Assembly (NCBI GenBank): GCA_026391735.1 | Contig: JAPLDL010000019.1 | Span: 62,001 to 126,000, forward strand | Length of the DNA stretch: 64,000 nucleotides | Source of the DNA: Bacteroidota bacterium | Lineage (GTDB): Bacteria > Bacteroidota > Bacteroidia > Bacteroidales > FEN-979 | Reading direction: 5' to 3' | In this document: positions 50,375 through 58,246 of the stretch, one piece after another | Layout: each line of letters opens with the position of its first letter | Position numbering within the stretch: the stretch's first letter is position 1 | Program-made: the position numbers and the translations under genes | Notes under the pieces: model-generated | Database searches by the model: none | What the model was told of the DNA's origin: nothing | What the model saw: the letters and a program-made list of their open reading frames with translations, nothing else

Positions 50375-51721
50375 TTATTTAATCCCGAACTCCTTCTTTA
50401 TCTTACCAACGTAATCCAGTTTTTCCCATGCGAAAAAATCCACTTTCTTGAGATAAACTTCCTTGCCATTGCTATTGGTACTTTTCGGTTTGGAGCCTTT
50501 CACAGGATAATAAACCTCCACTTCTGCTGAAAACGGATCGCGTCCGAAATGGCCATAAGAGGCAGTCGGGACAAATACCGGATTCTTAAGACCGAAGCGT
50601 TCAACTATCGCATAAGGCCTCATATCGAAAAGTTTGCTGATCTTTCCTGCGATCGCTCCGTCATGGAGCAAGTTGCCTTTTTTGTCGGTCACCTTGGCAG
50701 TATTGTAAGTGTTAACATATAGACCAACAGGTTGTGCGACCCCGATGGCATAGGCTACCTGGATCAGTACCTGGTCTGCAACACCTGCTGCCACCATATT
50801 CTTTGCAATATGCCTTGCAGCATATGCCGCTGAACGGTCCACTTTGGAAGGATCCTTACCCGAGAAAGCGCCGCCTCCGTGTGCACCGTGTCCTCCGTAA
50901 GTGTCAACAATGATCTTTCTTCCGGTCAGTCCTGTATCCCCGTGGGGACCACCAATCACAAACTTTCCGGTAGGGTTTACAAACAGCTTGAAATCTTTTC
51001 CGAAAAGCTTCTGCACCCTTGGAGGCAGGGTCTTCTTGACCTTTGGGATCAATATTTTCAGAACATCTTCACGGATCTTGTCCTGCATCGCCTTCTCAGC
51101 AGCTTTTTCAGCTTTGATGGTTTTGTCTTTTGGCTTTACAAAATCATCATGCTGAGTGCTGACAACAATTGCATCGATTCGCACAGGTTGGCCATTATCA
51201 TCATATTCCACGGTAACTTGGGATTTACTGTCAGGCCTCAAATACTTCATCTGCTTTCCTTCGTGCCTGATCCCTGCAAGTTCCTGTAAAAGAATATGTG
51301 CCAATTCACTGGATAAAGGCATGAAGTTGTCCATTTCACGGCATGCATAACCAAACATCATCCCCTGATCACCGGCACCCTGGTCTTCCTTCTTCTCGCG
51401 CACCACCCCCTGGTTAATGTCGGCTGACTGTTCATGGATGGTAGAAACCACACCGCAGGAATCACAGTCAAAACGGTATTCAGCTTTAGTATATCCTATA
51501 TTGCGGATTATTTTGCGGGCGGTTTCCTGGACATCCACCCAACCGTTTGTCTTCACCTCGCCTCCGCAGACGACAAGGCCTGTGGTGACGAAAGTTTCGC
51601 ATGCCACCTTCGACTCAGGGTCCCAGCGCATGAATTCATCTAATAATGCATCCGATATCTGATCGGCAACTTTATCCGGATGTCCCTCTGAAACGGACTC
51701 CGATGTAAATAAATATCCCAT
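50375..51721 (-). CDS. metK: S-adenosylmethionine synthetase
   Basis: MetK makes SAM from methionine and ATP. The protein has [15 protein letters not shown] near the start, the ATP-binding [50 protein letters not shown] split across residues, and [22 protein letters not shown] near residue 285. The 448 residues are longer than the roughly 385 of E. coli MetK and normal for Bacteroidota. The 5' leader carries a probable SAM-II riboswitch, so production is likely turned down when SAM is abundant. The CYTH gene follows 45 bp later. Confidence 0.96.
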   Translation of the reverse strand: MGYLFTSESVSEGHPDKVADQISDALLDEFMRWDPESKVACETFVTTGLVVCGGEVKTNGWVDVQETARKIIRNIGYTKAEYRFDCDSCGVVSTIHEQSADINQGVVREKKEDQGAGDQGMMFGYACREMDNFMPLSSELAHILLQELAGIRHEGKQMKYLRPDSKSQVTVEYDDNGQPVRIDAIVVSTQHDDFVKPKDKTIKAEKAAEKAMQDKIREDVLKILIPKVKKTLPPRVQKLFGKDFKLFVNPTGKFVIGGPHGDTGLTGRKIIVDTYGGHGAHGGGAFSGKDPSKVDRSAAYAARHIAKNMVAAGVADQVLIQVAYAIGVAQPVGLYVNTYNTAKVTDKKGNLLHDGAIAGKISKLFDMRPYAIVERFGLKNPVFVPTASYGHFGRDPFSAEVEVYYPVKGSKPKSTNSNGKEVYLKKVDFFAWEKLDYVGKIKKEFGIK

Positions 51722-51781
51722 ATTTTGAGTTTTAATAGTTAAACTTTTGTTCTGGTGATTTGAAGATTGAGGAGAGAAGCT

Positions 51782-51834
51782 GTTGTTTTAGCATTTTTTT
51801 CCAGTGGTTGCAATCAGTCAAATCTTTCCACTCC
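51782..51834 (-). ncRNA. SAM-II riboswitch upstream of metK
   Basis: Read on the minus strand, the leader begins GGAGUGGAAAGAUUUGACU, then GAUUGCAACCACU, then GGAAAAAAAUGCUAAAACA. AGUGG pairs with CCACU to form stem P1, and the segments GAUUU-A, AUUGCAA and AAAUG-GCUAAAA match the conserved SAM-II (metA motif) positions that form the pseudoknot. The -7 box at 51840-51847 puts the transcript start at about 51834, the first base of this element. It lies about 60 bases before the metK ATG. A covariance search with the SAM-II model would be decisive. Confidence 0.78.
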
Positions 51835-51839
51835 GGCGG

Positions 51840-51847
51840 CAAAGTTA
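51840..51847 (-). promoter_or_regulatory. -7 box for metK and its riboswitch
   Basis: TAACTTTG on the minus strand fits TAnnTTTG. Its spacing places the transcript start at the first base of the SAM-II element. The -33 element is not clear. Confidence 0.55.
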
Positions 51848-51867
51848 TAAACTTTTTTTCTTCAATG

Positions 51868-52818
51868 TTAATTTTTAGTTAGTTCCTGGAAAACTTCCTC
51901 AAGCTTTTGTTCTTCCTTCTGCATTGAAAGCACGGTTAATCCTTTGCCTACTGCGAAGTTAAACACATCTGCACGTATATCTCTACCGGGTTCCGATTCC
52001 AGAAGCCATAGCGTCGATAACTGGTTTTTCCCTGTTTTCACGACCTGTTCTTCGTTGCCGGGTAAAAGAATGCCCTTCAGACCGGGAATATTATGTAATA
52101 ATTCCGAATTAACGGGGGCCGAAAACTCAACACGGATCAGGTTTTTCGAAACGGTAATCTTCTGGAGGTTTTCCGTTGAATCATCGGCAACAATTTTCCC
52201 TTTATGTATAATGATGGCCCTGCCGCAGATGGCTTCAACTTCCTGCATGATATGTGTCGATAACATCACGGTCTTTTCTTTCCCTATCTCTTTTATAAGA
52301 TGCCTGATTTCCGATAGCTGGTTGGGATCAAGTCCCGAAGTGGGCTCGTCAAGAATAAGTACTTCCGGATCATGTATCAAGGCCTGTGCGAGTCCAACCC
52401 TCTGCCGGTATCCTTTTGAAAGTGCGCCTATCTTCTTGTGCTGTTCATCCTGTAGACCGGTAAGTGAGATCATTTCATCCACCCTGATTCTAACTGATCC
52501 TTTTAATCTATGTGTTCCGGCAATAAATGTCAGGAATTCCTTTACATAGAGGTCAAGGTAAAGAGGATTGTTCTCGGGCAAATAACCTACTTTTTTCCTG
52601 ACCTCAATAGATTGTTCCAGAACGTCAAAACCGCAAACAGATGCTTCCCCGGAAGTAGGAGGCAGGAAGCAGGTGATGATTTTCATCAATGTGCTCTTTC
52701 CTGCCCCATTAGGTCCAAGCAGACCAACAATCTCTCCGGGATGGATATTGATTGATACCGAATCAAGGGCTTTCTGGGTTCCGTAAACTTTGGAGATGCT
52801 ATTAACTGATATGGACAT
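51868..52818 (-). CDS. gldA: ABC transporter ATP-binding protein, GldA-like (gliding motility)
   Basis: The 316-residue product from the ATG at 52818 is a typical single-NBD ABC ATPase: Walker A GPNGAGKST, Q-loop YLPENNPLY, signature LSKGYRQRVGLAQAL and Walker B VLILDEPTSGLDP, then STHIMQEVEAIC. The C-terminal 90 residues are an extension of the kind found in GldA. In gliding Bacteroidota, GldA acts with the membrane subunits GldF and GldG. Neither gene is in the window, so the role is assigned from the ATPase alone. The frame continues to 52890 but the ATG at 52818 fits the family start. Confidence 0.85.
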   Translation of the reverse strand: MSISVNSISKVYGTQKALDSVSINIHPGEIVGLLGPNGAGKSTLMKIITCFLPPTSGEASVCGFDVLEQSIEVRKKVGYLPENNPLYLDLYVKEFLTFIAGTHRLKGSVRIRVDEMISLTGLQDEQHKKIGALSKGYRQRVGLAQALIHDPEVLILDEPTSGLDPNQLSEIRHLIKEIGKEKTVMLSTHIMQEVEAICGRAIIIHKGKIVADDSTENLQKITVSKNLIRVEFSAPVNSELLHNIPGLKGILLPGNEEQVVKTGKNQLSTLWLLESEPGRDIRADVFNFAVGKGLTVLSMQKEEQKLEEVFQELTKN

Positions 52819-52848
52819 GATTGAAAATGTACGATTTACAATGTGTTT

Positions 52849-52875
52849 TCGAGATTTCGCAATTTCGCTATTTGT
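52849..52875. repeat. ATTTCGC-type repeat upstream of gldA
   Basis: TTTCGAGATTTCGCAATTTC followed by GCTATTT contains two to three ATTTCGC units in the gap before gldA. It matches the TTTCGC motif of the repeat inside the decarboxylase gene (31973-32035). Confidence 0.5.
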
Positions 52876-52949
52876 TGTGCAAAAGTACAAAAAACCCGGA
52901 ATCGGTTCCGGAACAGAAAGGAAGGCTTGATTATTTACTTCAGGTCAGC

Positions 52950-53195
52950 TTAATCAGCTTTATATAACTTCCACACAGCTACGAGGATCGATAGGGAAGC
53001 AACAACAAAAATAATTCTCAGGATAAGTTCAGGAACTGCAAGTGTCCATAATTTGCAAGCATCATATACCATATATAAAAGAAAGGTGAGAAAGATAAAA
53101 GCCCCATATGATTTTTTCTTCTGAAGCCAGATAAGCAATCCAAGAATTGTCACCGCCAGTTCCATTAATATTGAAACGTTTTGAATAGCGTTCAT
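52950..53195 (-). CDS. Small membrane protein of unknown function
   Basis: The 81-residue product from the ATG at 53195 has two or three hydrophobic segments (about residues 8-24, 30-50 and 54-76), joined by a basic loop (WLQKKKS). No family is recognised. The start at 53237 would be a less likely upstream codon. It is a plausible small integral membrane protein between gldA and the AAA ATPase gene, but it has no functional clue. Confidence 0.6.
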   Translation of the reverse strand: MNAIQNVSILMELAVTILGLLIWLQKKKSYGAFIFLTFLLYMVYDACKLWTLAVPELILRIIFVVASLSILVAVWKLYKAD

Positions 53196-53261
53196 TGAAT
53201 GAATTTTGGATAAATATAATAAAAAGGGCAAGGGCAAAGCAAATATTTACTGAAAAATTTT

Positions 53262-54605
53262 TCAGCTTTCAACATATCTGATAAATCCTTTAAGGTGTTC
53301 GGGAATGCGGTAAGCCAGGAAATAAGGCAATGACAGAAGGTAATACGGTTTGCCTTTTAAGGTTTCCGCTTTGCGTATGCTTACATTGCCTGCATGTAAA
53401 CGGATGGCAAATGAATGAGGGGCTTCATCAATAAACTGATGCAGCGATCTGAGCCTGCCGGGTTCTCCCGATTTGACAACAACAGGTATCAGGAGGTTTT
53501 CAAATGGGATCACATAATCAAGTTCGGCAGAGGATTGTGCTTTACTCCTTACCCAATAATCCAAACTGGAAGGCCCTTCGGTTTTTCCACTCAACAATTC
53601 CTGCCCCACGACATGCCTCAGTACCTGTCCCTCAAATAATGCATTGAGGTCCATGGCCAGGATCATCTGTTTCTGGATTCCCGAGAAATAGGTCATCAGG
53701 CCTGTATCCAGCATCTGGAGCCTTGGAAATTTATTCATGTCAGGTTCAGGAGGAGGTATGGTTGCGACGGTGGGATAATTCAGGCTGAGCAGCATGGAAT
53801 TCTCCAGGTAGCGGAACGTATTTGACATCTCCCTGCTTCCATAGGGAACATTTCCAAACGCATTGAATTTTATCCTCGTTCCTGCGTACATGAATGCATT
53901 CTGAAGGGTTATGGTCAGAAGGTCTTTTTTATTCTGCCTGAACGAACTGCTCTCTATGTCGTTATAGAATTCCTTAAGGATCCCTTCATAAACAGGTTTG
54001 AGAGAAGACATACTTCTTGATAGAACAAACTTTTTCACTACTGCCGGCATCCCGCCGATCAGGCTGTACTGGTGAAACAATCCAAGCAGTGTGTGAAACC
54101 CACTGACTGGGAAGGGAACCTCACTGAAGGCTTCAATGGCTTCAGAGTTGCCATTGGCTCTCAGAAATTCATTAAAAGATAAAGGTCTGATATACAAAGA
54201 AGTAAACCCTCTGGGTATCTGGGGCAGCTGGATTGCGCAGGAAATGATGACTTTAACGCCTGGCTGCCTGCTGATAATATCTTCGGCAAGATTAATAACC
54301 TGCGGGTCACGGCAAGTGCAATCAAAAAATATCAATGTTTTCTTTGGATTTGTATCTTTCCCTTTAAGCAGGAAAATAGTATTGAGGAAATCTTCGCTTG
54401 AACCGGATTGACGGAAAATCTTCAGATCTCCGGGATCTTTCAGGTCAAGATGGATAAACTGCCTGAACTTTCGAGAGAATTCATCGACCAGGGAGGTTTT
54501 CCCGGTTTGCCTGGCTCCGTAAAGAATAAGTCCCGGTGTTGAGGGATCCTCTCTCCAGTGATTCAACTGGGTTGATGCCGATCTTTCGAAATATATCTCT
54601 GCCAT
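53262..54605 (-). CDS. AAA-type ATPase with DUF4143-like C-terminal domain
   Basis: The 447-residue product from the ATG at 54605 has an N-terminal P-loop ATPase (Walker A LYGARQTGKTSLV, Walker B-like LIFFDC) and a C-terminal DUF4143-type domain (SLDYWVRSKAQSSAELDYVI and following). Proteins of this layout are common in Bacteroidota and archaea, and their cellular role is still unclear. Often they appear in mobile or defence-like settings, though nothing mobile is next to this gene. It stands alone between the small membrane protein gene and the ribosomal operon. The frame continues upstream to 54638. Confidence 0.88.
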   Translation of the reverse strand: MAEIYFERSASTQLNHWREDPSTPGLILYGARQTGKTSLVDEFSRKFRQFIHLDLKDPGDLKIFRQSGSSEDFLNTIFLLKGKDTNPKKTLIFFDCTCRDPQVINLAEDIISRQPGVKVIISCAIQLPQIPRGFTSLYIRPLSFNEFLRANGNSEAIEAFSEVPFPVSGFHTLLGLFHQYSLIGGMPAVVKKFVLSRSMSSLKPVYEGILKEFYNDIESSSFRQNKKDLLTITLQNAFMYAGTRIKFNAFGNVPYGSREMSNTFRYLENSMLLSLNYPTVATIPPPEPDMNKFPRLQMLDTGLMTYFSGIQKQMILAMDLNALFEGQVLRHVVGQELLSGKTEGPSSLDYWVRSKAQSSAELDYVIPFENLLIPVVVKSGEPGRLRSLHQFIDEAPHSFAIRLHAGNVSIRKAETLKGKPYYLLSLPYFLAYRIPEHLKGFIRYVES

Positions 54606-54684
54606 AGAATAGGGTATAAAATTATACAATATTGTCACAAAATATAGGATAAACGCATTTTATTTAAAAATAATCATTAGATTC

Positions 54685-54716
54685 TTTGCCAGGTCAGAAG
54701 AATAACAATACCTTTG
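54685..54716 (+). promoter_or_regulatory. Promoter of the rplM-rpsI-rpsB-tsf operon
   Basis: TTTG (54685-54688), exactly 20 bases, then TACCTTTG (54709-54716). This is a full match to the Bacteroidota consensus, 32 bases upstream of the rplM ATG at 54749. Confidence 0.8.
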
Positions 54717-54748
54717 CACCCCTTTTTGAAAAGAAATCAATTAAGAAT

Positions 54749-55204
54749 ATGGATACGTTAAGTTACAAAACAATCAGCGCCAACAAGGAAACCGTTATAA
54801 AAGAATGGGTGTTGATTGATGCTGAAGGCCAGATAGTTGGCCGTTTGGCCTCCAAGGTCGCAAAACTGCTTCGGGGTAAAATGAAAACCAATTATACCCC
54901 GCATGCCGATTGCGGCGACAATGTGATCATCATCAACGCTGAAAAAGTGTTATTTACCGGGAAAAAGCTGGATGACAAGAACTATGTCCGTCATACCGGT
55001 TATCCCGGAGGTCAGAGGATCAGGACTCCGCGTGAATTATTCGTTAAGAAGCCTACAGAAGTTGTAGAAAAGGCCGTAAAAGGCATGCTTCCGAAGAATC
55101 GGCTTGGAGCTGTTCTCTTCCGCAATTTATACGTGTATGCAGGAACAGAGCATCCGCATCAGGCCCAGCAACCAAAACAGATTCAATTAACCTCAATTAA
55201 GTAA
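54749..55204 (+). CDS. rplM: 50S ribosomal protein L13
   Basis: The 151-residue protein has the L13 layout: MDTLSYKTISANKET at the start, WVLIDAEGQIVGRLASKVAKLL, NYTPHADCGDNVIIINAEKV, KNYVRHTGYPGGQRIRTPRELF, AVKGMLPKNRLG and YVYAGTEHPHQAQQP at the end. It binds 23S rRNA and is an early assembly protein. I chose the ATG at 54749; the frame continues to 54686 but that part overlaps the promoter. rpsI follows after 1 bp, the usual L13-S9 pair. Confidence 0.97.
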   Translation: MDTLSYKTISANKETVIKEWVLIDAEGQIVGRLASKVAKLLRGKMKTNYTPHADCGDNVIIINAEKVLFTGKKLDDKNYVRHTGYPGGQRIRTPRELFVKKPTEVVEKAVKGMLPKNRLGAVLFRNLYVYAGTEHPHQAQQPKQIQLTSIK

Positions 55205-55205
55205 T

Positions 55206-55592
55206 ATGGAAATCATCAACACAATCGGCCGGAGGAAGACTGCTGTTGCAAGAATCTACGTGAAAGAAGGCCAGGGAAAAATCACGGTCAATGACAGGGA
55301 TTACAAGGAATACTTCCCAACACCTATATTGCAGTTCAAGGTTGTTGAACCTTTCGAAGTCACAAATACCATGGGACAATACGACATCCAGGTTAACCTC
55401 GACGGGGGTGGAGTCAGGGGACAGGCAGAAGCTTTAGCCCATGCACTTTCAAGGGCATTGGTTAAGATCAACGAAGAATACAAGCCCCTGCTCAAGGCCA
55501 AAGGATTTATGACACGCGACCCGAGAATGGTTGAGCGCAAGAAATTCGGCCAGAAGAAAGCACGTAAGAGATTCCAGTTCAGTAAACGTTAA
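55206..55592 (+). CDS. rpsI: 30S ribosomal protein S9
   Basis: The 128-residue protein begins IINTIGRRKTAVARIYVKEGQG and ends in the basic tail KARKRFQFSKR, which reaches the decoding site on the ribosome. DYKEYFPTPILQFKVVEP and LDGGGVRGQAEALAHALSRAL are further S9 blocks. The last two residues are KR. It is separated from rplM by one base and from rpsB by 27 bases. Confidence 0.97.
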   Translation: MEIINTIGRRKTAVARIYVKEGQGKITVNDRDYKEYFPTPILQFKVVEPFEVTNTMGQYDIQVNLDGGGVRGQAEALAHALSRALVKINEEYKPLLKAKGFMTRDPRMVERKKFGQKKARKRFQFSKR

Positions 55593-55619
55593 TATTTTAA
55601 GAACTATCAATTATTTATC

Positions 55620-56537
55620 ATGTCCAGAACAAATTTCGATTCATTATTGGAAGCCGGTGTCCATTTCGGTCACTTGAGAAGGAAATGGAACCCGGCAATG
55701 GCTCCTTACATTTTCATGGAAAGGAATGGCATCCATATTATCGACCTTTATAAAACCATTGCCAAGATCGATGAGGCTGCCGCAGCCCTGAAGCAAATTT
55801 CCAAATCAGGCAAGCGCATACTTTTTGTCGCAACCAAAAAGCAGGCTAAGGAAATCGTTGCCGAACAGGTCAAACGGGTGAACATGCCTTACGTTACAGA
55901 ACGCTGGCCTGGTGGTATGCTCACCAACTTCGCCACAATCAGGAAAGCTGTTCGTAAAATGGTTTCCATTGATAAACTGATGACCAGCCCTTCGTATAAT
56001 AATCTTTCCAAAAAGGAACGGTTGACGATCACACGCGAGCGTGCAAAACTTGAGAAAAATCTAGGTTCAATAGCTGACCTTAACCGTTTGCCCGCCGCAA
56101 TCTTTATCGTGGATATCCTTAAGGAACATATCTCCCTGGCCGAAGCAAAGAAGCTTAATATTCCGACCTTTGCCATCGTTGATACCAACTCGGACCCGCG
56201 TAAAGTTGATTTCCCAATCCCTGCGAATGACGACGCTTCCAAATCGATCAGCATCATTATTGAAACAATGGTCAATGCTATTGAGGAAGGACTTGTTGAA
56301 CGCAAACTCGACCGGGACAAAAAAGCTGCCGATGAAGACAGGGGAGAACAGGATGAGGATTTCGATGACAGGATGAAAGAGGATGAAATCGAAGAAGAAG
56401 TTGCCGGAATAAAACTGGCAATCAAGGAACCTGATGCAAAACTTCAGAAGATGAAGACTGGTGTTGTTGGTGAGACTGAAGAAAAGAAATCTCAGAGAAA
56501 GAGAATCAACAAGCCCGCAGGAAGACCTAAAAAGTAA
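55620..56537 (+). CDS. rpsB: 30S ribosomal protein S2 with long acidic/basic C-terminal extension
   Basis: The protein binds the 30S subunit near S1 and the mRNA channel. The core has LLEAGVHFGHLRRKWNPAMAPYIF at the start, HIIDLYKTIAKIDEA, FVATKKQAKEIV, RWPGGMLTNF, LPAAIFIVDILKEHISLAEA and FAIVDTNSDPR. The core ends at about residue 232. The final 70 residues are an added tail: an acidic segment (ADEDRGEQDEDFDDRMKEDE and after) and then a basic one (KKSQRKRINKPAGRPKK). The S2 length of 305 is longer than the usual 240-260. It is followed 28 bp later by tsf. Confidence 0.96.
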   Translation: MSRTNFDSLLEAGVHFGHLRRKWNPAMAPYIFMERNGIHIIDLYKTIAKIDEAAAALKQISKSGKRILFVATKKQAKEIVAEQVKRVNMPYVTERWPGGMLTNFATIRKAVRKMVSIDKLMTSPSYNNLSKKERLTITRERAKLEKNLGSIADLNRLPAAIFIVDILKEHISLAEAKKLNIPTFAIVDTNSDPRKVDFPIPANDDASKSISIIIETMVNAIEEGLVERKLDRDKKAADEDRGEQDEDFDDRMKEDEIEEEVAGIKLAIKEPDAKLQKMKTGVVGETEEKKSQRKRINKPAGRPKK

Positions 56538-56565
56538 ATATTAATATACTAATCGAATTGAATAT

Positions 56566-57399
56566 ATGAATATTACAGCAGCGGATGTAAATAAACTTCG
56601 CCAAATGACTGGTGCCGGAATGATGGATTGCAAAAAAGCACTCCAGGAATCAGAAGGCGATTTTGAGAAAGCAATTGACAATCTGAGGAAAAAAGGACAG
56701 AAAATCGCGGGTAAACGTGCCGATCGGGACGCAAATGAAGGGTTTGTTGTTGCTAAAACCTCAGATGATAAAACCTATGCAGCAGTGGTCATGGTAAATT
56801 GTGAAACTGACTTCGTGGGGAAAACCGAAGAATTCAAACAATTTGCCAAGGATGTCCTCGACGCAGGACTGAACAATAAAGCTCATTCAGTTGCAGAACT
56901 GATGCCCTTGTCAATCGGAACATCCACCGTAGAATCAAAGTTGAATGACCTGCTTGGTAAAACAGGTGAAAAGATGCAGATTGCCCACTTTGAATTGGTC
57001 GAAGCACCTGTTACCGTGGCTTACAATCACTTTGGAAACCGCCTTGCAACAATTCTTGGTATTAGTCCCAAAGACGGAAAAAATGCCGAGGAAGCCGCAT
57101 ACGAACTCGCAAAACAGGTTGCCGCCATGAACCCGGTTGCAATTGATAAAGATGACGTTCCCCAGAATGTGATCGACCGCGAGATTGAGATAGGCAAAGA
57201 ACAGGCACGCCAGGAAGGCAAACCTGAAGACATGCTCGAAAAGATCGCAAACGGGAAACTCAATAAATTCTATAAGGACAACACTCTTCTTAATCAGGAA
57301 TATATCAAGGATAGCAAAAAGACCTGCGCTCAATTCCTTGCAGATCATGACAAGAACCTGAAAGTCACTGGTTTCAGGAGACTTCAGCTGGGTGCTTAA
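56566..57399 (+). CDS. tsf: Elongation factor Ts
   Basis: EF-Ts exchanges GDP for GTP on EF-Tu. The N-terminal UBA-like part is TAADVNKLRQMTGAGMMDCK with KKALQESEGDFEKAIDNLRK. The core has KTYAAVVMVNCETDFVGKTEEF, then the long coiled region and the late AQFLADHDKNLKVTGFRR. The length of 277 residues fits. It is the last gene of the L13-S9-S2-Ts cluster, ending 24 bp before a terminator hairpin. Confidence 0.97.
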   Translation: MNITAADVNKLRQMTGAGMMDCKKALQESEGDFEKAIDNLRKKGQKIAGKRADRDANEGFVVAKTSDDKTYAAVVMVNCETDFVGKTEEFKQFAKDVLDAGLNNKAHSVAELMPLSIGTSTVESKLNDLLGKTGEKMQIAHFELVEAPVTVAYNHFGNRLATILGISPKDGKNAEEAAYELAKQVAAMNPVAIDKDDVPQNVIDREIEIGKEQARQEGKPEDMLEKIANGKLNKFYKDNTLLNQEYIKDSKKTCAQFLADHDKNLKVTGFRRLQLGA

Positions 57400-57422
57400 G
57401 AAAATTACTTTATAACAGAATA

Positions 57423-57457
57423 CGGGATTATCTTTGTTGTAGGATAATCCCGTTTTT
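57423..57457 (+). terminator. Terminator of the ribosomal/tsf operon, overlapping the next promoter
   Basis: A perfect 10-bp stem, CGGGATTATC (57423-57432) with GATAATCCCG (57443-57452), a 10-base loop and five Ts. The stem and loop include TATCTTTG (57429-57436), which fits a -7 box for the downstream ubiE gene. One sequence may end the tsf transcript and start ubiE. Confidence 0.85.
57429..57436 (+). promoter_or_regulatory. -7 box for ubiE/menG inside the terminator
   Basis: TATCTTTG fits TAnnTTTG and lies 27 bases before the ATG at 57464. The -33 region is weak. Confidence 0.45.
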
Positions 57458-57463
57458 ATTATT

Positions 57464-58162
57464 ATGCCACAGAAAGAATCAGTTCAAACAATGTTCGATG
57501 AGATTTCGGGAAATTATGATTTTCTGAATCACTTCCTTTCCTTTGGTATTGACAGGCTTTGGAGGAAACGGCTTGTAAAGGAAATTCTGAAGTCAAATCC
57601 GTCACATGTGCTGGACCTGGCCACGGGCACTGCCGACCTGGCTTTGGAACTTCGCAGAAAGGGAGGCCTCCGGATCACCGGAGTGGATATCTCCGAAAAC
57701 ATGATGGCGATCGGAAGAAAGAAGATCGCAAAAGCAGGACTTTCCGATTTTATCGAATTACAGTGCGGCGATGCCGAAAACCTGCAGTTCCCCGATGAGA
57801 ATTTTGATGCTGCCATGATCGCTTTCGGCGTCAGAAACTTTGAAAACCTTGAAAAGGGTATCGGTGAAATGCATAGGGTCCTAAAAAAAAGCGGAAAGGT
57901 TATGATACTGGAGTTCTCTCATCCGCAGGCATTCCCTTTAAAACAATTCTATGGTTTCTACTCCCGTTTTATTATTCCTCTGATTGGGCGGATGATATCT
58001 TCCCATCCTTCAGCCTACCGTTATCTTCCCGATACTGTTGCAGCTTTCCCTTCAGGAATGGCTTTCCTGGATATAATGATTCGCTGCGGGTTTACAGGCT
58101 GCCGGTATATAAGCCTCTCGGGCGGAATTGCCTCGATTTATAGTGGAACAAGACCAGTTTAA
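57464..58162 (+). CDS. menG: Demethylmenaquinone methyltransferase (UbiE/MenG)
   Basis: The SAM-dependent enzyme makes the last methylation of menaquinone. The 232-residue protein has the UbiE signature: MFDEISGNYDFLNHFLSFGID near the start (two halves separated), WRKRLVKEI, DLATGTADLALEL for SAM binding, VDISENMMAIGRKKI, AMIAFGVRNFENLEKG and YRYLPDTVAAFPSG. Together with mqnB, mqnD and mqnE it completes a menaquinone set in the window. porT follows 84 bp later, a neighbourhood I know from other Bacteroidota. Confidence 0.94.
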   Translation: MPQKESVQTMFDEISGNYDFLNHFLSFGIDRLWRKRLVKEILKSNPSHVLDLATGTADLALELRRKGGLRITGVDISENMMAIGRKKIAKAGLSDFIELQCGDAENLQFPDENFDAAMIAFGVRNFENLEKGIGEMHRVLKKSGKVMILEFSHPQAFPLKQFYGFYSRFIIPLIGRMISSHPSAYRYLPDTVAAFPSGMAFLDIMIRCGFTGCRYISLSGGIASIYSGTRPV

Positions 58163-58246
58163 TTCATCTTCAGCTTGTAATGACGGGTTATTGCAGCAAA
58201 ATAAACAGAAAAGAATTTCGTTAGTTAAGTTTAAGGCCTGCTTCAT

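Noticed and set aside
51944-52549. 201-codon open frame opposite gldA
   Set aside because: It is fully antisense to a clear ABC ATPase and has no recognised protein features.
53262-54605. AAA/DUF4143 ATPase as part of a defence or toxin-antitoxin island
   Set aside because: No partner toxin, nuclease or mobile gene is adjacent; neighbours are housekeeping genes.
55889-56425. 178-codon open frame opposite rpsB
   Set aside because: It is antisense to a ribosomal protein gene, and its serine-rich composition is typical of shadow frames.
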